Source: an uncultured Flavobacteriales bacterium
Lineage (GTDB): Bacteria; Bacteroidota; Bacteroidia; Flavobacteriales; UBA7312
Reading direction: 5' to 3'
Assembly (NCBI GenBank): GCA_913048435.1
Contig: CAJWWC010000012.1
Span: forward strand, 1 to 37,000
DNA length: 37,000 nucleotides
Shown in pieces: positions 15,674 to 23,505 of the stretch. The number at the start of each line of letters is the position of its first letter. Position 1 is the stretch's first letter. A model generated the notes under the pieces. It saw only the letters and a list, made by a program, of their open reading frames with translations, was not told the DNA's origin and did no database searches. The translations under genes and the position numbers were made by a program.

Positions 15674-16681
15674 ATGACAAAAAGTAAACTGGAATATATT
15701 TGGCTTGATGGTTACCAACCTACTCAAAATATGAGAAGCAAAACTAAGATAATCAACAATTTTAGCGGTAAATTAGAAGACTGTCCAATTTGGTCTTTTG
15801 ACGGAAGCTCTACATTACAAGCTTCAGGTAGTTCGTCTGACTGTTTATTAAAACCAGTATCAATTTACCCCGACCCCAGCAGAGTTAATGGTTATCTTGT
15901 AATGACGGAAGTTCTTAATTCTGATGGTACACGTCACCCATCAAATGCAAGAGCAACTATAGACGATGATGACAATGACTTCTGGTTTGGTTTTGAGCAA
16001 GAATATTTTATAATGGATAAAGAAACTCAACTTCCTCTTGGATTTCCTTTAGGAGGATACCCAGGACCACAGGGCTTATATTATTGTTCCGTTGGTGGAA
16101 AAAATACTCATGGAAGAGAATTTGTAGAAGAACATGCTGACTTATGTATTGAGGCAGGTCTCAACTTTGAAGGAATTAATCAAGAAGTTGCAAGTGGTCA
16201 ATGGGAATTTCAATTATTCGCCAAGGGCGCAAAAAAAGCTGGTGATGAAGTATGGATTGCAAGGTACCTTTTAGATAGACTCACTGAAAGTTATGGTTAT
16301 TACATCGAATATCATCCAAAACCTGTTAAAGGAGATTGGAATGGATCAGGAATGCATGCTAACTTCTCAAACTCTACACTTAGAAATTGTGGTTCAAAAG
16401 AAGTTTATGAAAAAATATGTGAAGCCTTCAGGCCTGTTGCTCAAGAGCATATTAACGTTTATGGTGCATTTAACGATGAAAGACTAACAGGTTTGCACGA
16501 AACGGCATCTATCAGCGATTTTAGCTATGGGGTTTCTGACAGAGGCGCGTCCATTAGAATACCCGTCATGACTGTTGAAAAGGGCTGGAAAGGTTGGCTA
16601 GAAGACAGAAGGCCAGCATCAAACGGTGATCCGTACAAAATAGCTGCTAGAATCATAAAAACTGTTAAGGGAGCTAATTAA
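15674..16681 (+). CDS. glnII: Glutamine synthetase, type II (eukaryotic-like)
   Basis: Makes glutamine from glutamate, ammonia and ATP. At 335 residues it is far shorter than type I (about 470) or type III (about 700) enzymes. The signature WSFDGSST (40-47) belongs to the type II beta-grasp domain; the catalytic domain shows FWFGFEQEYF (metal-binding Glu), GDWNGSGMHANFSN and SDRGASIRIP. The frame is open from a TTG at 15638, but type II enzymes begin near KLEYIWLDGYxPTQ, so ATG 15674 is chosen; the extra codons overlap a -7-like TAAATTTG (15633-15640) that lacks a well-spaced TTG. The gene is divergent from the OmpA-family gene and ends in a strong terminator shared with tatA. No PII or GlnR-type regulator gene is nearby. 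Confidence 0.93.
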   Translation: MTKSKLEYIWLDGYQPTQNMRSKTKIINNFSGKLEDCPIWSFDGSSTLQASGSSSDCLLKPVSIYPDPSRVNGYLVMTEVLNSDGTRHPSNARATIDDDDNDFWFGFEQEYFIMDKETQLPLGFPLGGYPGPQGLYYCSVGGKNTHGREFVEEHADLCIEAGLNFEGINQEVASGQWEFQLFAKGAKKAGDEVWIARYLLDRLTESYGYYIEYHPKPVKGDWNGSGMHANFSNSTLRNCGSKEVYEKICEAFRPVAQEHINVYGAFNDERLTGLHETASISDFSYGVSDRGASIRIPVMTVEKGWKGWLEDRRPASNGDPYKIAARIIKTVKGAN

Positions 16682-16704
16682 ACAAAATACAATTCAAATT
16701 AAAA

Positions 16705-16735
16705 AACTAGCAAGTAATCTTGTTAGTTTTTTTTT
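16705..16735. terminator. Bidirectional terminator between glnII (+) and tatA (-)
   Basis: AACTAGCAAG (16705-16714), loop TAAT, CTTGTTAGTT (16719-16728), then T through 16735. In the plus RNA all ten pairs form (one G-U). In the minus RNA the same place is an A-C mismatch, but A residues at 16701-16706 supply a U-tract, so it is stronger for glnII. The tatA stop codon (16723-16725) lies inside the stem. Confidence 0.8.
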
Positions 16736-16965
16736 GTTAATTGCTTTTCTATATCATCTTCGACCTTTTGAACTTCCTCTTTAACAATGCTTGCACTAGA
16801 TCTAATTTCTCTTTTTATATCATTTGAAGCGTCTTTAAGCTCCCTAATACCTTTGCCTAATCCTCTAGCAATTTCTGGAATTTTTTTGGAACCAAATAGC
16901 ATAACAATTACCATCATGATAATTATAATTTCTGGTCCTCCAATAAATAATAATACAGAATACAT
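16723..16965 (-). CDS. tatA: Sec-independent translocase subunit TatA
   Basis: An 80-residue TatA/TatE-type protein that forms the pore-like part of the twin-arginine pathway for folded proteins. A short N-terminal periplasmic piece with the conserved acidic residue (GGPEIII, E12) leads into one transmembrane helix (about 13-24), the FG hinge (F24-G25) and then the amphipathic helix KKIPEIARGLGKGIREL. The rest is a charged, probably coiled tail (IKREIRSSASIVKEEVQKVE). No tatC is in the window, so the complex is encoded at separate loci. It lies downstream of secDF on the same strand but has its own -7 box and a weak terminator between, so independent transcription is likely. Confidence 0.92.
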   Translation of the reverse strand: MYSVLLFIGGPEIIIIMMVIVMLFGSKKIPEIARGLGKGIRELKDASNDIKREIRSSASIVKEEVQKVEDDIEKQLTKKN

Positions 16966-16985
16966 TTAAAGAGTTGTTATTATTA

Positions 16986-16993
16986 CAAATTTA
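16986..16993 (-). promoter_or_regulatory. -7 promoter box of tatA
   Basis: The minus strand reads TAAATTTG (16993-16986), a full match to TAnnTTTG, 20 bases before the tatA ATG. No TTG is seen 17-21 bases further upstream, so the -33 element is missing or weak. Confidence 0.5.
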
Positions 16994-17003
16994 AATATTT
17001 AAT

Positions 17004-17027
17004 ATAAAAAATTAAGAAAACTTAATT
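17004..17027 (-). terminator. Weak terminator after secDF
   Basis: The minus strand has AATTAAG, loop TTTT, CTTAATT (17027-17010), continuing into a T run to about 17006. The stem is only seven pairs and almost all A-U, so it would be leaky. It lies about 35 bases after the secDF stop. Confidence 0.35.
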
Positions 17028-17061
17028 AAGGCATTTTTGTTTTATTGATATTAAAAACTAT

Positions 17062-20025
17062 TTACTTTTTATCTATTTCTGACTTTTTGATAGTATCTAC
17101 CATAATTGGTGATGCAACAAATAATGAAGAATAAGTTCCTACAATTACGCCCACCATCAATGCAAACATAAATCCCCTAATCACTTCACCTCCAAACATG
17201 AAAATAACCAACAGTACAAAGAAAGTAGTCAATGAAGTATTCACTGTTCTACTTAATGTACTGTTTAATGCATTATTGACTAAAGAGGTAAATTCTTTTT
17301 TCTTATAAATGTTCATATGCTCCCTTATTCTGTCGAATACAACTACAGTATCATTCAATGAATATCCAATGATTGTTAAAAGAGCTGCAATAAATGCTTG
17401 ATCAATTTCTAAAGAAAATGGTAAAACACCATAAAACAAAGAAAAAATTGATAATACAATTAAAACGTCGTGAAATACGGCTGCCACAGCACCTAAACTA
17501 AATTGCCATTTTCTGAAACGCAATAATATATATAAGAAAATCACTAGCAGAGAAAATATAATAGACCACAAAGCCGAGACTTTAATATCATCAGCAATGG
17601 TGGGTCCAACTTTTTGAGAACTCATAATCTCATAATTACCAATAATTGACAAACCATTGTCTAATTTTTCAGCAACAACCACATCGGCAGTTAAATCTTT
17701 ACTATCAATTAGGAATTTTGTAGTAATCTTAACTTGATTGTTATCTCCAAAAGTTTTTACCTCCGGAAACATTTTGAGACCCGAATCATCAACAAAATAA
17801 TTTGCTAAAGAATTTCTTACATTCTCGTTGTCTACAGGCTTATCAAAACGCACGACAAAAGTCCTACCACCTTTAAAATCTACACCATAATTAAGTTTTT
17901 TTGTAAATAAGGAGCCAATTCCAATTAAAATAATTACTGATGAGAGTCCATAGAAAAACTTACGTTTACTGATAAAATTAATTGCTGTGTTTTTAAAAGC
18001 ACCTCTAGTAATTGAATTATCAAAAGAAGCTGCACCTTTTTTCTCTAGTTTCCAATGGAAAAATAACCTTGTAATAAAAATTGCTGAGAATAAAGCGGTT
18101 AGAATACCTATTACTAATGTAGTTGCAAATCCTTTTATTGGTCCTGAACCAAAAATATATAGTATAATACCTGTCAAAAGAGTAGTTACATTGGCATCAA
18201 TTATTGAACTGTAAGCATTTTTATACCCATCTGATACCGCTAATTTAAGTCCTTTACCATTTAGTATTTCTTCACGAATTCTTTCATATATTAGAACATT
18301 AGCATCAACAGACATACCTATTGTCAGTACAATACCTGCGATACCAGGTAAGGTTAGTACAGCACCCAAAGAAGATAGTACACCAAAAACGAAGAAAAGA
18401 TTAGCTAAAAGTGCAATATTAGAAACTAACCCAGCAAAACTGTAATAAAAAATCATGTATATCAATACTATTGATAGAGCAATAATGAAAGATCTTAGGC
18501 CTGAGTCTATTGCTTCTTGACCCAAAGAAGGACCAACGATAGCTTCTTCAATAATTCTAGCTGGGGCAGGTAATTTACCAGATTTCAAGATATTAGAGAG
18601 ATCATTTGCCTCATTTATGGTAAAGTTTCCAGAGATTTGAGATCTGCCTCCAGAAATTTCTGCTTGAACAGTTGGAAATGAGTAAACGTAGTTATCAAGA
18701 ACAATGGCAACACTTTTGCCTATATTATCAGCAGTTAACCTTTTCCACAATCTTGCGCCCTCTGCATTCATTGACATGGAGACTTCAGGTAATCCATTAA
18801 ATTGACCAAAATCTGTTCGAGCATCGGTTACAACATCACCTTCCATAGCAGCATTTCCATCTCTTGTTGTAATTTTTAATGCAATTAGCTGAACAAATCT
18901 ACCTTCAGGATCATAAGGTTTTACTGTCCATGCGAAACGAACGTCTCTAGGAAAGATGTTCTTGACTTCGTCCATTTTTAAATATGCGTTTACGGCTGAA
19001 GTGTCTTTAATTGAAGAAATTCCACATACAGGACCTTCATTTGGTTGATTGGATTGATTTAAATTAGGAAATAAAACTGCATACAGAGGGTTTTCTCTTG
19101 AAAATTGCTCAACAGTCATTGCTACTGAATCTGAATTCATGTCATTATCAGAACTCAAGTCATCTATTGACAATGAAGAATCAAATTCGTCTTGTGAAAG
19201 TGATTCCTCATCAAATAGTTTTTCTGGATCTAAAATTGAATCTTTTTCTTCTACTTGAGATTTTAAATAAGTATTTACCTGATCAATAGCCCCTAAGATC
19301 TCAGCATTTTCATAAGTTTCCCAAAACTCTAATTGAGCAGTACCTTGTAAAAGTTTACGAACCCTTTCAGGATCTTTGACTCCAGGCAACTCAACTAAAA
19401 TTCTACCTGAACCTTCTAAACGTTGAATATTTGGTTGAGAAACACCAAATCGATCAATTCTTGATCTCAAAATATTAAATGAACGATCGATTGCATCCTC
19501 TACTTCTAAACGAATAATGTTTGTTACCTCTTCATTGCTAGAAGTTGATTTTATTTTTTCCTTTAGTTCTGGGGTATAAAAAATTGAAGCTAACTTACCC
19601 TCTGGCTGAATTTCAGCAAATGATTCGGCAAATAAAGTCACAAAATCTTCTTGACTGTCTAATTGTTTGTCAAGAGCAAGATTTATTGCAGCGTTGAAAT
19701 TTGTATCATTATTGAAGTTTGACATTGCTCTTATTACGTCTACAACTGAGACTTCAAGAGTAACATTCATACCACCTTTAAGATCCAAGCCGAGATTAAG
19801 CTCTCTTGATTTACATTCATTATAAGTATAGTTTTTAAGACCTATATTGTAAACGGGTTCTGCAGAAATTGAGTCTAAATAAGCTTCTTCTTTTGATATG
19901 TCACCATTAGAATAAATAACAGCATCTTCTTCAATTCCCTTGGCAATCCACGTAAATGACAATTGATACAAACAAACAACTGCAAATACTACTGCGAATA
20001 GAGAGACAAAACTTTTATTTTGCAT
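17062..20025 (-). CDS. secDF: Protein translocase SecDF fusion
   Basis: A 987-residue fusion of SecD and SecF, the proton-driven motor that pulls preproteins out of SecYEG on the periplasmic side. SecD begins with one transmembrane helix (about 7-22) and the signature GLDLKGGMNVTLE at 79-91. The large P1 domain contains FNILRSRIDRFGVSQPNIQRL and PGVKDPERVRKLLQGTAQLEFWE. The SecD membrane block has GMSVDANVLIYERIREE. The SecF half starts with NYGVDFKGGRTF (about residue 713) and ends with NDTVVVFDRIREH. P1 carries an acidic/Ser-rich insertion at about 256-305 (EEKDSILDPEKLFDEESLSQ and on). Fusion and enlarged P1 are, as far as I know, usual in Bacteroidota. A consensus promoter precedes it. 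Confidence 0.96.
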   Translation of the reverse strand: MQNKSFVSLFAVVFAVVCLYQLSFTWIAKGIEEDAVIYSNGDISKEEAYLDSISAEPVYNIGLKNYTYNECKSRELNLGLDLKGGMNVTLEVSVVDVIRAMSNFNNDTNFNAAINLALDKQLDSQEDFVTLFAESFAEIQPEGKLASIFYTPELKEKIKSTSSNEEVTNIIRLEVEDAIDRSFNILRSRIDRFGVSQPNIQRLEGSGRILVELPGVKDPERVRKLLQGTAQLEFWETYENAEILGAIDQVNTYLKSQVEEKDSILDPEKLFDEESLSQDEFDSSLSIDDLSSDNDMNSDSVAMTVEQFSRENPLYAVLFPNLNQSNQPNEGPVCGISSIKDTSAVNAYLKMDEVKNIFPRDVRFAWTVKPYDPEGRFVQLIALKITTRDGNAAMEGDVVTDARTDFGQFNGLPEVSMSMNAEGARLWKRLTADNIGKSVAIVLDNYVYSFPTVQAEISGGRSQISGNFTINEANDLSNILKSGKLPAPARIIEEAIVGPSLGQEAIDSGLRSFIIALSIVLIYMIFYYSFAGLVSNIALLANLFFVFGVLSSLGAVLTLPGIAGIVLTIGMSVDANVLIYERIREEILNGKGLKLAVSDGYKNAYSSIIDANVTTLLTGIILYIFGSGPIKGFATTLVIGILTALFSAIFITRLFFHWKLEKKGAASFDNSITRGAFKNTAINFISKRKFFYGLSSVIILIGIGSLFTKKLNYGVDFKGGRTFVVRFDKPVDNENVRNSLANYFVDDSGLKMFPEVKTFGDNNQVKITTKFLIDSKDLTADVVVAEKLDNGLSIIGNYEIMSSQKVGPTIADDIKVSALWSIIFSLLVIFLYILLRFRKWQFSLGAVAAVFHDVLIVLSIFSLFYGVLPFSLEIDQAFIAALLTIIGYSLNDTVVVFDRIREHMNIYKKKEFTSLVNNALNSTLSRTVNTSLTTFFVLLVIFMFGGEVIRGFMFALMVGVIVGTYSSLFVASPIMVDTIKKSEIDKK

Positions 20026-20046
20026 AATTTTTTAATTTATAACCGG

Positions 20047-20077
20047 CAAATATAGAATTTCAATTTTGAAATAGCAA
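20047..20077 (-). promoter_or_regulatory. Promoter of secDF
   Basis: The minus strand has TTG (20077-20075), a 20-base spacer and TATATTTG (20054-20047), all matching the Bacteroidota consensus. The predicted leader is about 15 bases. Confidence 0.75.
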
Positions 20078-20160
20078 TTGAAATCAGACATAGTAATACA
20101 TAAACATAGCAGATAATTTGGTTATAATTAAAATTGACTTATTTAGAAATTTATTAATTG

Positions 20161-20168
20161 TAATTTTG
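20161..20168 (+). promoter_or_regulatory. -7 box of the propeller T9SS cargo gene; leaderless start
   Basis: TAATTTTG fully matches TAnnTTTG and ends five bases before the ATG at 20174, so the transcript would begin at or beside the start codon. The nearest TTG upstream (20134-20136) is 24 bases away, longer than usual. Confidence 0.55.
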
Positions 20169-20173
20169 CAACT

Positions 20174-22357
20174 ATGAAAAAAGTTTTGTTTACAACCTTA
20201 TACTTATTATCAATTTCGCTATCAGCACAGTTTCTAAAACAATCTGATTTTTCTGTAATCGAAGATGGAATTATCATAAAAAACCCACTGACTGGTGGAT
20301 TAAACTCTTGTCAATTATCAAATATAGATTTAAACAATGATGGGAAACAAGATATATTTGTTTTTGAGAGGGTTGGCGATAGGGTTTTATGTTTTCTAAA
20401 TAATAACGATGGTATTGGAAGTGATTTTGATTTCAGTCAAGAATACTCTGATAATTTCCCTAATTTAAATAAGTGGGCTATACTAATTGACTTCAACTAT
20501 GACGGTAAGGAAGATATTTTCACATACAATGGCAGTTACGTTAAGGTATATAAAAATACTTCTCAGAACGAAAACCTTAGCTTTGAAATTGAAAAACAAG
20601 CTTTGATTAGTGACCTTGGGCCTATTGAAAGTGCAATAATCATTTCAGAAGTTGATATTCCGTCATTTGTAGATGTTGATGGAGATCAAGATATTGATAT
20701 ACTAACTTTTAAACAAAGTGGTGGTTATGTTGAATACCATCAAAATCAAAGTCAAGAATTATTTGGGAATTCTGATAGCCTAATTTTTAAATTAAAAACT
20801 GATTGTTGGGGAAATTTTTATGAAGGCTTAAATACATACGATTTAAATACCTGTAATGAAGATGCAATTTTTAACCCAATTCAGCCGAGAAACACTAGTT
20901 TACATAGCGGCTCATCATCACTTGCTTTAGACATAGATGGAGATTTTGACATGGATTTTATATTGGGAGACGTTTCATTTAACAATTTAAATCTATTGAT
21001 AAACGGGGGTGACTCTCAGAATGCAAATATGGTTCTTGTCAATCAACAGTTCCCGATAGGTTATGGTAGTATTATAAATGCCGAAATTAATTCTTTTCCT
21101 GCTGCTTTTTATGTTGATATCAACAACGATGAAGCTAAAGATTTAGTAGTCAGCCCAAACACTGAAAATAACTCAGAAAATTTTGAAAGTATCATGGTAT
21201 TTTTAAATACATCTGAAAACCAAAATTTATCATTTGAATTCAGTCAAAATAATTTTCTTCAAGATAACACATTAGATTTTGGTTCGGGAGCATATCCGTC
21301 TACAATTGACTATAACAACGATGGTTTGAAAGATTTGATAATTGGAAATTACAGTTATTTCAACAATAATGAACCGACTTCACAGCTAGCATTACTCAGG
21401 AATATTGGAAGTCAGAATGAACCTAATTTTGAAGTCATTGATAGAGATTTTGGGGGTCTATCAAATATAGCTTTAGATAACATCCTCAACACTACTGTTA
21501 AAGGACTCTTTCCAACCTTTGGGGACCTCGATAATGATGGAGATATTGACATGATATTGGGAGATAGTAATGGAAAAATACATTACTTTAAGAATTATGC
21601 TAACGTAAATCAAAATGCAATATTTATACTAGAACATATTAATTTTTTTGACATTGACGTTGGTCAACACTCGGCTCCATTTCTTTACGATATAAATGAT
21701 GATGAATTATTTGATTTAGTTATTGGTCAATTGGATGGTTCAATTACCTTTTTTGAAAATACAGGAACAGCTGATAATCCAATTTTCAACACATTTATTG
21801 AAAATTTTGGAGGGATATCAGTCAATAACAATGAAAGCTTATATGGATTTAGCACACCGTTCGTATATGAAGAGGATAATGAAATAAATATTTTAATTGG
21901 TTCTGAAAGTGGGAGTATATATCATTATGTTAGTGTAAATAAGGATTTATCTTTGAATTTTGAACTTGTTAGCGATGACTTTCAATCAATTGGAAAAGGG
22001 AAAAATACAGCATTACTTTTTGATGATTTTACAAATGATGGCAAAAGAGATATGTTCTTAGGCATGCAATCTGGTGGATTATTTTTCTTAAAAAATGATA
22101 GTATTAGTACAAATACTGACATATATAATGACAAGCTTTCGGTCAAAACATATCCCAATCCATTAAGTAATATACTAAATATAAGCACTGATGTACAAAG
22201 TCAAATTTCAATTTATTCAAATACAGGACAGCTAGTTTTGAAAAAGAAAGTTCAAGGCGTAAGTTCAATAGATACAAGTTCTTTAGTTCCAAGTTTCTAT
22301 CTTATGCACATACAACAAAATAGTTTTTCAGAGTGGAGAAAAATTATCAAAATATAG
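20174..22357 (+). CDS. Secreted FG-GAP/VCBS-repeat propeller protein with T9SS type A sorting domain
   Basis: 727 residues. A signal peptide (about 1-18, SISLSAQ) is followed by about nine calcium-loop repeats with D-x-[DN]-x-D-G-x-x-D cores: DLNNDGKQDIF, DFNYDGKEDIF, DVDGDQDIDIL, DIDGDFDMDFI, DYNNDGLKDLI, DLDNDGDIDMI, DINDDELFDLV and DFTNDGKRDMF among them. These form a beta-propeller of the integrin-like FG-GAP/VCBS type. The end (about 655-727) is a T9SS type A domain: KTYPNPLSNILNIS, then IYSNTGQLVLKK and WRKIIKI. The protein should cross the outer membrane by the T9SS and be anchored or released there. No enzyme domain is visible, so adhesion or scaffold roles are only guesses. It converges on mdh 46 bases downstream. 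Confidence 0.88.
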   Translation: MKKVLFTTLYLLSISLSAQFLKQSDFSVIEDGIIIKNPLTGGLNSCQLSNIDLNNDGKQDIFVFERVGDRVLCFLNNNDGIGSDFDFSQEYSDNFPNLNKWAILIDFNYDGKEDIFTYNGSYVKVYKNTSQNENLSFEIEKQALISDLGPIESAIIISEVDIPSFVDVDGDQDIDILTFKQSGGYVEYHQNQSQELFGNSDSLIFKLKTDCWGNFYEGLNTYDLNTCNEDAIFNPIQPRNTSLHSGSSSLALDIDGDFDMDFILGDVSFNNLNLLINGGDSQNANMVLVNQQFPIGYGSIINAEINSFPAAFYVDINNDEAKDLVVSPNTENNSENFESIMVFLNTSENQNLSFEFSQNNFLQDNTLDFGSGAYPSTIDYNNDGLKDLIIGNYSYFNNNEPTSQLALLRNIGSQNEPNFEVIDRDFGGLSNIALDNILNTTVKGLFPTFGDLDNDGDIDMILGDSNGKIHYFKNYANVNQNAIFILEHINFFDIDVGQHSAPFLYDINDDELFDLVIGQLDGSITFFENTGTADNPIFNTFIENFGGISVNNNESLYGFSTPFVYEEDNEINILIGSESGSIYHYVSVNKDLSLNFELVSDDFQSIGKGKNTALLFDDFTNDGKRDMFLGMQSGGLFFLKNDSISTNTDIYNDKLSVKTYPNPLSNILNISTDVQSQISIYSNTGQLVLKKKVQGVSSIDTSSLVPSFYLMHIQQNSFSEWRKIIKI

Positions 22358-22403
22358 AATATTCTAAGTTACTATCTGATTTAAAAAAGGAAAATTAATT
22401 GTG

Positions 22404-23333
22404 TTATATGTCATTCAACAAATTATTTGTTGCTTTAACACCTAAAGCTGATTCAATAAGTTTTTCTTTTTCTTCATCAGCTAGATCAATTTCAACTATT
22501 TTTTCAATTCCATTTTTACCAACAATTACAGGTACACCAATACATAAATCTGTCAAGCCATACTCTCCTTCAAGAAGAGCAGAACAGGGAAACATTTTAT
22601 GCTGATCGCAAGCGATAGCGTGAACTAACGATGAAACAGCAGCTCCAGGGGCATACCATGCTGAAGTTCCTAGCATTGAAGTAAGCGTGGCTCCACCGAC
22701 CTTAGTATCTTCAGAAATTTTATTAAGGCTTTCATCACTTAAAAAGTTAGACACTCTAACACTATTTCTAGTAGCTAATCTAGTTAATGGCAACATTCCT
22801 TTATCACTGTGGCCGCCAATTACCATTCCATCAACATCAGAAGCTGGACATTCAAGAGCTTCACTTAATCTATATTTGAATCTAGCACTGTCTAAAGCCC
22901 CACCCATTCCAATAATCCTATTCTTTGGCAGTCCAGTAACTTTTTGGGTGAGATATGTCATTGTATCCATTGGATTACTGACCATAATTAAAATCACATT
23001 AGGGGAATATTTGATTATGTTTTCAGAAACTGTTTTGACAATTCCAGCATTAATAACAATTAATTCTTCTCGAGTCATTCCTGGCTTTCTTGGAATTCCA
23101 CTGGTAACCACTGCTACGTCACTATTACTAGTTTTTGAATAGTCATTAGTACTCCCAATAATTTTTGTGTCAAAGTTATTTAAGGAGGATGTCTGCATCA
23201 AATCCATTGCTTTACCTTCTGCAAAGTTTTCTTTAATATCAAGTAAAACTACTTCTGATGCAAAATTCTTCAAAGCAATATATTCTGCACAACTTGCTCC
23301 TACAGCTCCTGCTCCTACTACTGTTATTTTCAT
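22404..23333 (-). CDS. mdh: Malate dehydrogenase, LDH-like type
   Basis: NAD-dependent TCA-cycle enzyme converting malate and oxaloacetate. The 309-residue protein has the Rossmann start VVGAGAVGASCAEY, and D32 (LLDIKE) marks preference for NAD over NADP. Substrate arginines are R82 and R88 (GIPRKPGMTREE) and R151. R82 at the specificity position is that of malate rather than lactate enzymes (Gln there). The catalytic pair is D148 (GGALDSAR) and H175 (GGHSDKGMLP). Length and features fit the tetrameric bacterial Mdh of Bacteroidota and Bacillus. A -7 box TAATTTTG lies 18 bases upstream. Both neighbours are T9SS cargo genes on the other strand. Confidence 0.95.
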   Translation of the reverse strand: MKITVVGAGAVGASCAEYIALKNFASEVVLLDIKENFAEGKAMDLMQTSSLNNFDTKIIGSTNDYSKTSNSDVAVVTSGIPRKPGMTREELIVINAGIVKTVSENIIKYSPNVILIMVSNPMDTMTYLTQKVTGLPKNRIIGMGGALDSARFKYRLSEALECPASDVDGMVIGGHSDKGMLPLTRLATRNSVRVSNFLSDESLNKISEDTKVGGATLTSMLGTSAWYAPGAAVSSLVHAIACDQHKMFPCSALLEGEYGLTDLCIGVPVIVGKNGIEKIVEIDLADEEKEKLIESALGVKATNNLLNDI

Positions 23334-23351
23334 AATTTGTAAATTTGTCTA

Positions 23352-23359
23352 CAAAATTA
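23352..23359 (-). promoter_or_regulatory. -7 promoter box of mdh
   Basis: The minus strand TAATTTTG (23359-23352) fully matches TAnnTTTG, 18 bases before the mdh ATG. No TTG lies at the expected -33 position, so the assignment is tentative. Confidence 0.45.
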
Positions 23360-23505
23360 ATTATTAAATTTATAAAAAGGCTAGAACACGACATTAAAAT
23401 TTTTGATACCGGAATATAAAATTGGTTAAATAAATAACTTTTTGATATTTGATTTTATTTGTATATTTATTTTCTAAATTTCTTTATGAAGAAATCTGTT
23501 TACTT

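Noticed and set aside
22355-22366. Palindrome AGAATATTCT between two convergent genes as a terminator
   Set aside because: The stem is very short, all but two pairs are A-T, and there is no U-tract on either side.
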